Shown here piece by piece: positions 36,401 to 44,128 of a stretch of DNA of 64,000 nucleotides. Source of the DNA: Malaya genurostris (Eukaryota; Arthropoda; Insecta; Diptera; Culicidae); the NCBI RefSeq assembly GCF_030247185.1, contig NC_080571.1:234948666-235012665 (forward strand), read 5' to 3'. Below the pieces are notes generated by a model. It was given only the letters and a program-made list of their open reading frames with translations, ran no database searches and had not been told where the DNA came from. Position 1 is the first letter of the stretch, and each line of letters starts with the position of its first letter. A program made the translations under genes and the position numbers.

Positions 36401-37096
36401 CGATGGTCTTAATCCGCTGGCGATTGAAATTACGATAGGCAGATGATCGCTACCGTGGGGATCAGGGATTACCTTCCACGTGCAATCCAACCGTAGCGAT
36501 GTCGAGCAGAGGGATAAGTCCAGCGCACTTGGTCTTGCTGGTGGTGCGGGAATTCGTGTCATTTCTCCCGTATTCAAGATTGTCATATTGAAGTTGTCGC
36601 AAATATCATGGATCATAGCTGATCTGTTATCATCATGAAGACAACCCCATCCCGTACCGTGAGAGTTAAAGTCTCCTAAAACTAACGTCGGTGCGGGAAG
36701 AAGTTGCATGATACTGCTGAGCCAGTGGTACCCAACTGAGGCTCTAGGGGGAATATAGATGGAAGCAATACAAAGGTCCTTGCCTTTAATTGTGACATGA
36801 CATGCGGCAACTTCAATACCTGATATCGAGGGGAGGTTAATTCGAAAGAAGGAATAGCACTTTTTGATCCCCAAAAGTACTCCTCCGTAGGGATTATCTC
36901 GATCCAGGCGAATAATGTTAAAATCGTGGAAGTTTAGTGATACATCAGAAGTTAACCAAGTTTCGCACAATGCAAATGCGTCACATTTCAGATTATTTAC
37001 TAAGTATTTAAAAGGATCTATTTTCGGGATGATACTTCTACAGTTCCACTGTAAAACAGTGATCGAATCCTTGACCTCGTTCGAAAAATTAGCCAT
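33416..37096 (-). CDS. LINE ORF2: AP endonuclease, reverse transcriptase and RNase H polyprotein
   Basis: A 1226-residue enzyme for target-primed reverse transcription. The endonuclease (about 10-225) shows LQWNCRS, ALCETWL, VLGDFNSHGTGW and GSDHLPI. The reverse transcriptase (about 470-730) shows SYRPIAMLSC, QFGFRRGKGTNDC, VFLDIKGAFDS, GLPQGSCLSPLLYNFYV and QLADDSVV. The catalytic box is therefore LADD instead of the usual YADD/FADD. RNase H (about 945-1075) shows FYTDGSN, AELAAIQYTLE, IVTDSLSSIEAL and WVPSHCSIPGNEKADSLA, so all catalytic acidic residues and the His are present. A C-terminal CACGDGYQDIEHVVWTC zinc-like motif follows at about 1165. There is no internal stop. The ATG overlaps the ORF1 stop by 8 nt in another frame, suggesting termination-reinitiation. 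Confidence 0.93.
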   Translation of the reverse strand: MANFSNEVKDSITVLQWNCRSIIPKIDPFKYLVNNLKCDAFALCETWLTSDVSLNFHDFNIIRLDRDNPYGGVLLGIKKCYSFFRINLPSISGIEVAACHVTIKGKDLCIASIYIPPRASVGYHWLSSIMQLLPAPTLVLGDFNSHGTGWGCLHDDNRSAMIHDICDNFNMTILNTGEMTRIPAPPARPSALDLSLCSTSLRLDCTWKVIPDPHGSDHLPIVISIASGLRPSETINVLYDLTRNIDWKCYAISISEKLETTQELPPEEEYTFMAGLILDTAIQAQTKRIPGANTNIRPPNPWWDKECSSLNAERSLAFKKFRKYGTPDNYRNYAALDKQMKNLVKAKKLGYWRRFVDGLTKETSMSTLWNTARRMRNQNTTNESEEYSNRWIFDFAKKVCPDSVPEQKISRAATSNTNETPFSMVEFSLALLSCNNKAPGLDRIKFNLLKKLPDSAKRRLLNLFNKFLEGNIVPHDWRQVRVIAIQKPGKPASDHNSYRPIAMLSCIRKLFEKMILFRLDNWVETNGLLSDTQFGFRRGKGTNDCLALLSTEIQMAFARKEQMASVFLDIKGAFDSVSINILSKKLHQHGLSPVLNTFLHNLLSEKHMYFAHGDLSTIRFSYMGLPQGSCLSPLLYNFYVNNIDECINTSCTLRQLADDSVVSIIGPKAADLQGPLQDTLDNLSTWALQMGIEFSTEKTELVVFSRKREPAQLQLQLGGGTIAQVFTFKYLGVWFDSKGTWGCHIRYLKQKCQQRINFLRTITGTWWGANPGDLIRLYQTTILSVMEYGCFCFRSAANTHFIKLERIQYRCLRIALGCMQSTHTMSLEVLAGVLPLKNRFWYLSYRLLIRCDILNPMVIENFERLVELNSQTRFMSLYFDYMAQNINPSSFVSNRAHFLDTTNSTVFFDTSMREEIRGIPDHVRPQVAPNIFYNKFRTVNCEKMFYTDGSNINRSTGFGIFNQNITASYKLSDPASVYVAELAAIQYTLEIIETLPKDHYFIVTDSLSSIEALRAMKSGKYPPYFLGKIREHLRTLSERSYLISLVWVPSHCSIPGNEKADSLAKVGALEGDIYERPICFNEFFSISRQKTLESWQTSWSNGELGRWLHSIIPRVSTKPWFRGMNVSRDFIRVMSRLMSNHYTFNAHLRRIGVVESGLCACGDGYQDIEHVVWTCTEYRDARSLLKDSLRARGRPPEVPVRDVLASRDISYMLLIYQYLKHINIQV

Positions 37097-38405
37097 CGAA
37101 GGAAACGATTGCTGAGAGGAGGGGCCATTTTGCAGTCAGCTGCATCAAAAACATTTTAACTTTTGGCAGGAAAGTCATCAAAATACCTTTTAGGGGGTCA
37201 GAAATGTTGAAGACGGAAAATATAAAGTCCACAATGTCACTGAATTTTACAAGTCCAGCACTTGATGTGTTTTCTGGTTCCTTGGGGACTTTCGGGGTTT
37301 TGGGTGTCCCCGGAAGTGTTGGATATTCTTTCTCCGATTTCAAGTCTCCGGAACTAGGAGCTTTTGGCTTCTTCTTTTCGTTTTTTTTACCAACACTTCC
37401 TTCTGCTGTTACTTTTGGAGGGCCTTCAAGAGATATCTTCGAACCCTTTCTAGGGAGTTTAGGAGATGATATATTTTTCCTCTTCCTAAAACTACGAGGG
37501 ACAGTTGAAGATGTACCTTCTTGAGGATCGTCAGAGTCGCAATCGTCCGCAGACAAACAGGTGTAGGGGTTCTGTTCAGGTGGTGTGGCGATTTTCAGCA
37601 TTTCTGCGAACGAGCGGTTTGATCGTTGCTTGAGAGATCGTTTCAAATGATCTCCACGCAATTTATACGCAGAACATGCTGTGAGGTCATGCGGGGCCGC
37701 CCCACAGTAAAGACACTTTTCAATGTCTCTGTCGCAAACGCCATCCGCATGACTCTCTCCACACTTCGAGCAGCGGGGCCGATTTCCACAATGGGAAGCT
37801 GTGTGTCCTAGTTGTTGACAACTAGTGCAATTCATTACCCGTGGTACGAAAAGTCGTACAGGTAGACGAACCCTGGCCAGGAGAACGAATTTCGGCAAAG
37901 CCGAGCCGGAGAAGGTCACCCGATACGAGTCCGAGTGGGGATAAGACTTTGTCCCATCCGCGGCGATCGATACTGAATGCAAACGTTTGCAGTCCAGTAT
38001 CTTGACATTCTTAAGCAAGGGATCTTTAAAACATCCGACCCCATGTTTGAGAATGTCCTCGCATGTCAGACTTGGATCCGTGATCACTCCGTCTATCTCG
38101 ACTTCGCGAGCTGGTATATAAACGCGGTAGTCCCGCGTAAAGTGATCGTTTCGAGCGATCTCATTAGCATGTTTCAGACTGGTCAACGAGACCCTGAGCT
38201 TATCGGGACGAATTTTTGAAATAAATTTCAATGTTGTATATTTCGACTCCAAGTCTTTAGATATTTTCAAAATATTAAGCGGTTTATTCTTCTCTTTGGT
38301 CCGAAAATAAACCACATAAAGGCCGGCCGAGGGTGAAGGCTCTTCGGGATACTGTTTAACCCGGTGAGTCTTACTATTTGGGGCAGATTTAAAATCTGTT
38401 TCCAT
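37089..38405 (-). CDS. LINE ORF1: gag-like RNA-binding protein with three zinc knuckles
   Basis: A 438-residue protein of the LINE ribonucleoprotein, expected to coat the element RNA. Zinc knuckles lie at about residues 190-245: CTSCQQLGHTASHC (CX2CX4HX4C), CSKCGESHADGVC (one residue shorter) and CLYCGAAPHDLTAC. Triple knuckles of this kind are typical of I-type ORF1 proteins. A basic, Lys/Pro/Ser-rich stretch follows (about 290-365). The last 55 residues are hydrophobic (FSDIVDFIFSVFNI and onward). The start is the first ATG, 21 nt inside the element. The frame stays open upstream for another 11 codons, so a longer ORF1 in other copies is possible. The stop TAA (37091-37089) overlaps the ORF2 start in ATGGCTAA. 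Confidence 0.9.
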   Translation of the reverse strand: METDFKSAPNSKTHRVKQYPEEPSPSAGLYVVYFRTKEKNKPLNILKISKDLESKYTTLKFISKIRPDKLRVSLTSLKHANEIARNDHFTRDYRVYIPAREVEIDGVITDPSLTCEDILKHGVGCFKDPLLKNVKILDCKRLHSVSIAADGTKSYPHSDSYRVTFSGSALPKFVLLARVRLPVRLFVPRVMNCTSCQQLGHTASHCGNRPRCSKCGESHADGVCDRDIEKCLYCGAAPHDLTACSAYKLRGDHLKRSLKQRSNRSFAEMLKIATPPEQNPYTCLSADDCDSDDPQEGTSSTVPRSFRKRKNISSPKLPRKGSKISLEGPPKVTAEGSVGKKNEKKKPKAPSSGDLKSEKEYPTLPGTPKTPKVPKEPENTSSAGLVKFSDIVDFIFSVFNISDPLKGILMTFLPKVKMFLMQLTAKWPLLSAIVSFDG

Positions 38406-38465
38406 TTTATCTTCGGGGGGCAGGGGATTTGAATTGTTTTATTACACTGAATGTACTGTATTTTT

Positions 38466-38914
38466 CCCACTACAAATTAATACAGAATTTTAAATCTTTA
38501 ACGCATCGAATTCCGATTTGTAGAAGCACAAAACGTCAGAAAGAACAGTGACAACACGTAGCGAATTTGAATGTGAATGTAAGTTACAACATTTTTTTCA
38601 TTAAATTTTTTTTTTTGGTCAGAGCGCGTCACAACAATTTTTCGAAATTTTGATGATTAAAAAAAAGAAAAATGTCTTAACCAAGATTAATCATACGCTT
38701 CTCAAAAAATGTTTGATGAATAATTCGTGCATTTTTTTAAATTTTTGTCGAACTTAAAAATGCCCTAAAAAGGAAATAGAAAAATTGAGATTATTAAAAT
38801 AAATCATTTGATAATTATTTGCTTTTAACGATTAGTCTTGTTATGGCGTAGAGCCGTATTGAGCTAATTTTACATTTGATCAGTATCGAAGGAAAACAGA
38901 TTTAAAAAACCTGT
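38466..38914. other. AT-rich DNA right of the LINE
   Basis: No gene or bounded repeat seen. Confidence 0.45.
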
Positions 38915-39460
38915 TTTAATCCACCTAGTGGTGTAATGATGCCTTTCTCATATCAATCATACTATCATATATAGTACTGTGGTATTTTTCAAAATAATTT
39001 TCTTCGATTCCTAAAAAGAATAACCGAAATCGGTTTGTTTGGCCGTCTACTGATAAAAACTATTAATTGGAGAAAATTTGAGGTCGATTTAGAAAACTTT
39101 TTATGGTTTTTCGCCCTTTTCAGTGATGGTATACAATTTTTATCTTTATATATTTTTATACTTTATCTTGTATTTCCGGATCCGGAAATCGGATCCGCAT
39201 GAAATTCAGGAATTACGTATGGGACCACAGGACCTTTCATTTGAACCTAAGTTTGTGAAAATCGGTGGCGCCATCTATGAGAAAAGTTGGAACACATATT
39301 TTCTATTTTTTGCACATTTTACCCTATCACTCCCAAACCGGAAGTCGGATCCAAATAATAATCCGGAATTTTGTATGGGACCACAAGACCTTTCATTTGA
39401 ATCTAAGTTTGTGAAAATCGGTTCAGCCATCTCTGAGAAAAGTTAGTGCACTTATTTTCA
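38915..39460 (-). repeat. Composite repeat, two well-preserved units, reverse orientation
   Basis: Edge phrase AATCCACCTAGTGGTGTAAT with GATGCCTTTCTCATAT at 38920-38954. Two units carry TATGGGACCACAGGACCTTT (39218) and TATGGGACCACAAGACCTTT (39374), a period of 156 bp, each followed by CATTTGAA(C/T)CTAAGTTTG and GAAAATCGGT. A plus-strand frame MGPQDLSFE.KFVKIG is open through both. Confidence 0.87.
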
Positions 39461-39464
39461 CAGC

Positions 39465-39736
39465 TACGCGTAGCTAGCTCCTATCCGGGTAAATCGTTTT
39501 GTCAACTCAGCTACCCTGCATGTGAAACACACGAAAAAAACAAACTAATTGAGGATTGAAACAACTGGCGGAGAGGTTACTATAGAGAAATGACTACAAA
39601 TTATTGCCGTGGAGCCCGATCACAGCTGAACATGCTCGGTTTCTTTTATTGAATTAAACTGTTTCTTCGTGTGGTTCACATGCAGGATAGTTTAATTGGC
39701 AAAACGATTTACCCGGATAGGAGCTAACTACGTGTT
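39465..39736. repeat. Imperfect inverted repeat, arms about 75 bp
   Basis: TAGCTCCTATCCGGGTAAAT with CGTTTTG and CTGCATGTGAA lie in the left arm (39473-39545). The reverse complement of 39655-39731 gives the same words (TAGCTCCTATCCGGGTAAAT, CTGCATGTGAACCACACGAA). The loop is about 110 nt. A Pol III box-B-like GTGTTCGAATCCCG follows the right arm at about 39732-39745. Confidence 0.75.
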
Positions 39737-39899
39737 CGAATCCCGTCTCTGCGGTGGCTTTTTCATGGTTTTCATTACGTAGTTGTATTCGCATGTCATT
39801 TTTTCAGTCTGTTTTCCTCGTAAGATGCTGATCAAATTTATTTGCTTTTGCGTTTTGCTCAATATTTTTAGGAAAATGCGTACTGTGAAATGTACTGTT

Positions 39900-40710
39900 T
39901 TTTTTTTAATTCATCATCCTATAATTCCAGAATCGGAAGTCAGAATTGGATAAAACTCATTAATTTTGTATGGGACTATAGGTTTATTTAATATTCAATT
40001 TTTGTTTCTGAAATTCGTTTTGGCTTTTTTGAGCAAACGATTAAACTTTGAGAAACGATTCGATACTGAAACCGGAATTCGAAAATCGGTGTAGCCGAAG
40101 TCAGATAAATTCAACTCAGTAGCTGTATAGTTTACATTTGTTTCAAAATGTTTGATAATCAATGTGGATATCTTTGAGGAATCGTAGTGCGAGTTAAATT
40201 TGTCGGTGCTTTCCGAAACGAAAACTGAATACAACTGAAATAAGTTTATTTGGTTATCGACTATCCAAATCTGCTTAATCGATAAACCTGATTAATTTAT
40301 GTGAAATACACATTTTTATACTAATCACCCTGTATCCCCTGAACCGGAAGTTGGATCTGACTGAAAAATAAGATGTTTTATAGAATCTTAAAACTTCTCA
40401 TTTGAATCTTAGATGATTCTTAGATTTCATTTGAATCTTAGAGGTTCAGCCATCTACGAGAAAAATGAGTTACACAGTTTTAATTTCGTTTCACATATCA
40501 TCCTGTAGTTCCGGTACCAGAGGTTGGAACCAAACATAATTCAGGAACCTTGTTTGGAAGCATACGACTTTTCATATGGATCTGAGTTTGTAGAAAACGG
40601 TTGAGTCATCTCCGAAAAAAATGAGTGAAATTATTTATTTTGAAATTATTATCACACACGCATTAGCTGATCTCGACGAACTGATTCGAATGGTATATGG
40701 GTGTTATGTT
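39900..40710 (-). repeat. Composite-repeat fragments, reverse orientation
   Basis: Degenerate units: TATAATTCCAGAATCGGAAG (39921), CCTGAACCGGAAGTTGGATC (40338) and GTAGTTCCGGTACCAGAGGT (40505). They end in a head remnant CTCGACGAACTGATTCGAAT with GGTATATGGG (40672-40700). Confidence 0.75.
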
Positions 40711-41179
40711 CTTCCAGCATTTATTGCTCTAAGTAGCTCAAAACAATATAATTATGGAATTGCTTTTAACTCGAAAATAATGCCATCATCTGATTTATAT
40801 ATGTCATATTCGAACGATTATGTTGCCAAAAACGAACCGTGCTAAAATCGGTCCGAGGTAAATTGTCATGAAAAAGGATGCTGTACACAGTCTTTCTGAT
40901 ACTTAGAAACAATTGTATGGAACAGTATAAAAATCGTGTTTTACGTTGCTTCCAAGCATTTATTTGCCATACAGCGCTCAAAACTTGTACTGCTTTAATA
41001 GGGGCAAAAATTGCGATAACTCCGTTAAAAATGGATGGATTTTAACAATCTATGGCTTGTTGGGTAGGTATTACCGTGCGGAATTTAGGTCTAAAAACAT
41101 ATTCTGTTTTCAAGGTCAATTGTGACAGATACTGTCAAAAAACTGAAAATTTTGACATAAAACTTCGTATAACTCAAAA
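40711..41179. other. AT-rich DNA, nothing recognised
   Basis: Two loosely similar phrases (CCAGCATTTATTGCTCTAAG at 40713 and CCAAGCATTTATTTGCCATA at 40952) hint at a decayed repeat. No gene seen. Confidence 0.4.
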
Positions 41180-41300
41180 AGTAAACATCCGATCTCAAAA
41201 CCATTCAATAGCGTTCTGGGTGACGGGGATACCTTTCATTTGCGACTAGTTTGATCAAAATCGGTCCAGCCATCTCTGAGATCTCGACCTCTTTGTTGAC
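41180..41300 (+). repeat. Variant dispersed repeat leading into the CA tract
   Basis: AAAAAGTAAACATCCGATCT, GGGATACCTTTCATTTGCGA, TTTGATCAAAATCGGTCCAG and CCATCTCTGAGATCTCGACC are related in logic to the composite unit but distinct in sequence. It ends in the (CA) microsatellite. Confidence 0.65.
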
Positions 41301-41594
<294 letters not shown>

Positions 41595-41599
41595 CATTT

Positions 41600-42010
41600 G
41601 ATACTCCAAACCGGAAATCACTTCAATTTCTTGAACCGATTTTCACAAACCCATATTCAAATGAAAGGTCATGTAGTTCCAAACCAAATTCCTGAATATT
41701 ATTTGGATCCGACATCCGGTTCCGGAAATATGAGGTAAAATGTGCAACAAATTGTTAAAATAAGTGCACATTTTTTTCTCAAAGATGGCTAAACCGATTT
41801 TCACCAACTTAGATTCAAATGAAAGATATTATGATCCCATACAAAATACCTGATTTATTTTTTTGATGAGACTTCCGGTTCCGGAGTTGTGGGGTAAAAT
41901 GTGCAAAAAATAGAAATAAGCGTACTAATTTTTCTCAAAGATGGCGTGACCGATTTTTACAAATTAAAATTTAAATAAATGGTCTTATGATTCTATAAAA
42001 TACATCTGAA
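41600..42010 (+). repeat. Composite repeat, about three units, forward orientation
   Basis: ACCGATTTTCACAAACCCAT, TTCAAATGAAAGGTCATGTA, TCCGACATCCGGTTCCGG (41709), GACTTCCGGTTCCGGAGTTG (41870) and a third decayed unit to about 42010. Confidence 0.83.
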
Positions 42011-42742
42011 TTTATAAGGTAAAGTGTGTTAAAAATTGTACCATTACTTAAAGGGGCGAAACAAATAACTATAATAATCTGATTAATAAATCTGAACAGT
42101 TTTGAACATTGAAGCCATCGCAAGTTAATTCATTTTATGACAAAATAAACCCAAAAATATCGAATTATTGCAATCTACGCTGTTGGAAAGCCTGGTGTCT
42201 TTTTTTTTTTGTTTTCAAAAAATCATTTCTGTAATAAACGCAATAGTAGCAGAATTGAAAGGAAGACTCTTTCCTCGTAGCTAAAATAAAACCAACAGAA
42301 GCACATACTTACATGGTGTCTTTTGCTTCGACTTCACGATCAGACAGCTATACTTACCACAACGCAAAAATGACGCTTACAATTCGGAACATGTTTCTCA
42401 CGGAAAATGAAACGCAACGAGATTCTGAAGAACTCAATTGAAATTTATTGCATATCTATGTACACAGGAAAATAGTTTATTTCCACCTTGTCCTTAATTT
42501 AAGGTAAAGATACTCACTCAGAATTATCTTCCTTAGCTATTGTGATATATAGAACCGTTTTAAGTTACTACAAGTTTATTTAAACAATCAGAAGATCAAC
42601 AAATAAATAACGATATCCGACACTACAATATTTACAATTGTACAGAAACGAAACTAATTTTTCTTTTGCAACTTTCGGTGGAGTACGATGAATGATGACG
42701 ATTTTGATTACCCAGTAATTTAGCATCGATCGGCGCCATTTC
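42011..42742 (-). other. Probable 3' UTR and downstream region of the T-box gene
   Basis: AT-rich, mostly unique DNA follows the TAG stop on the minus strand. AATAAA hexamers on that strand occur at 42575-42580 (about 160 nt after the stop), 42477-42482 and 42444-42449. Any of these could direct polyadenylation. The left end runs into composite-repeat DNA near 42010. Confidence 0.5.
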
Positions 42743-43247
42743 CTAGTTGGAAGGACTCCTAGGTGAAGGCGGAGGCTGCGGTTGATTGTGAGGAATCATG
42801 TGCTGTGGCGGGAGCTGATAGGGACTGAAGCGTGCGAAATGTTTTGCCCTCATATCCGAAGGCGACGGAGATCCGGAGCTCGTATTGGGCGTTGAAACCG
42901 TCGGCGGGGGTGTGGATGCTGACGATGCCGATGCAACCACAGCCGCCGCAGCATTCTGCAGGAATGTCGGCGGAAGCTGCGGAGTCCACTGGTTTTGCCA
43001 CAATCCTCCCAGATTCATTGCGGCCGCTATTTGCGGGGGTCGCTGGTAGATTTGTGGCAGCAGTAGGTCACTGTACGGCGAACGACCCCACATTTGCAGA
43101 TGCTGACGAGCTTTCTCGATTAGCGCCGCCTGAGCTCCGTCCATATCCTGACCAGGGCCAACGGGAAATTGGGCAAGCATGGGGTCATGGAAGAGACGCA
43201 ACGGGGCACGCAGGTGCTGCTCCAGAAGCAGAGCGTCCATCGGATCC
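42743..43247 (-). CDS. mid/H15: Last coding exon of a Tbx20-type T-box transcription factor (C-terminal tail)
   Basis: This exon encodes 167 residues following the T-box of a nuclear, DNA-binding transcription factor. It starts after a clear acceptor (minus-strand CTACAG, AG at 43249-43248). One base completes the Arg codon left open by the upstream exon, giving TDYDR followed by DPMDALLLEQHLRAPLRLF. That junction phrase is what I know from Tbx20-family proteins (Drosophila midline and H15). Then come a conserved-looking helix (ALIEKARQHLQMWGRSPY), a Gln/Ala/Ser/Pro-rich low-complexity stretch and a final RFSPYQ-containing, Pro-rich tail. The stop is TAG at 42743-42745. The reading frame stays open upstream to 43387, but that part is intron. 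I cannot decide between the midline and H15 paralogues. In flies this subfamily acts in heart, neural and segment patterning; no function is shown directly here. Confidence 0.85.
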
Positions 43248-43883
43248 CTGTAGATAAGAATTAATTGGTCACACGAGAACTTTTCGACATAGAAATGATC
43301 TAGAAAATCAAAACAGTACTCACATGCTTGGGAAACTGAAATTAAAGGAAAACAAAAAAAAAACAATTTAATCGATCCGAAACACAAACTGGTTCAACTA
43401 ATTCAAGCTATGTTATATCGGGGGTCCTGATAAAACAACTCAAGCCGAATGCTGATCACAAATTCCCCGGACCCGGCATTCCTAACCGGTTGGCACCGAA
43501 ACGCCCGCGAACCATTAATCACCGAGTCAACACCCGTTAATTAGAGGCCGGCGAGCGGACGGGGCGTGGATTCTGTGAGACGCCTTTCGGCGCATCTCAG
43601 ATCGAAGACCAAATTAACTCTTCGATGATAGGCACTGGGGTTGCGAGAGTGGCGCTGGTTGGAGGGAGGAGGTGACGAAAGGGTGGAACACTGAAACCGC
43701 TGTCGGCGGGCGGCTTTTTGGGCTTTGTTCTTCGAAAATCCGAGAAAAACGCATTATAAATTGCTAGTTTAATGTAATTAAGTTAACATCTCAACATATC
43801 ATAAATCATGCCCGGTTCGAAGAACGTGTGAAACAGCAATCAGTGGCGGGAGAGAACGACGAAAAAAAAAATCAAGATCTCAC
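43248..43883 (-). other. Intron between the T-box exon and the last exon
   Basis: A 636-nt intron with consensus GT (43883-43882) and AG (43249-43248) ends, phase 2. It is repeat-free. A GC-rich stretch at about 43470-43570 carries ATTAATC and TTAATTAG, homeodomain-type core motifs. A minus-strand poly-pyrimidine run sits just inside the donor. I see no additional exon. Confidence 0.8.
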
Positions 43884-44128
43884 CTGTCATAGTCCGTCAG
43901 CCGGGAAGAGTCCCGAAATCCTTTGGCGAACGGATTGGAATCGATTTTGAGCTTGGTGATGAGCTGGTTCTGATAGGCGGTTACGGCCGTGAAAACGGTT
44001 TCCGAATAGACGAACGTTTTGTGGTCGACCTCCTGCAGTTCCCGGGGGGTTGTCGGAACCTGCTGGCCGGGCCCCAACCGAACCAGGTGAACTCGGGGCT
44101 GGTAGCGATGCATCGAGTTAAGGACGAT
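43884..44128 (-). CDS. mid/H15: Internal exon encoding the C-terminal half of the T-box DNA-binding domain
   Basis: The exon opens in phase 0 after a pyrimidine-rich acceptor (TTTTTTTCAG, AG at 44130-44129) with IVLNSMHRYQPRVHLVRL. It continues through ETVFTAVTAYQNQLITKLKI and DSNPFAKGFRDSSRLTDYDR. The last block is the diagnostic T-box C-terminus, whose NPFAKGF helix enters the DNA minor groove in known structures. The donor is ACAG|GTGAG (GT at 43883-43882). Length is 245 nt, so the next intron is phase 2 and the join to the last exon keeps the frame. The loop between RVHLVRL and the TFVYSET block (GPGQQVPTTPRELQEVDHK) is the variable part of the domain. The first half of the T-box and the N-terminus are not in view to the right, implying an upstream intron longer than 19.8 kb or a missed exon. 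Confidence 0.92.

Larger units (their letters stand above)
32798..38426 (-). mobile_element. Apparently intact non-LTR retrotransposon (LINE with ORF1, ORF2 and RNase H)
   Basis: A 5.6-kb element lies on the minus strand. From its 5' end it has a 21-nt leader, ORF1, ORF2, a GC-rich 3' UTR of about 600 nt, and a poly(A) tail seen as about 17 Ts on the plus strand at 32798-32814. A direct repeat (ATTTGAATTGTTTT) abuts both ends: plus-strand 38427-38440 beyond the 5' end and 32788-32801 merging into the poly(T). This is a target-site duplication of about 10-14 bp. Both ORFs are open, so the insertion looks recent. Encoded RNase H and a three-knuckle ORF1 place it with the I/LOA-type LINEs. I cannot name the family. 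The very short leader may mean slight 5' truncation. Confidence 0.9.

Noticed and set aside
34319..37524. Plus-strand open frames within the LINE (such as 35643-36047 and 37204-37524)
   Set aside because: They are antisense shadows of the intact ORF1 and ORF2, without domains of their own.
43248..43387. N-terminal extension of the last T-box exon frame (MCFGSIKLF... before the DPMDAL text)
   Set aside because: A clear CTACAG acceptor at 43249-43248 and a matching donor at 43883 show this is intron. The extension has no family similarity.
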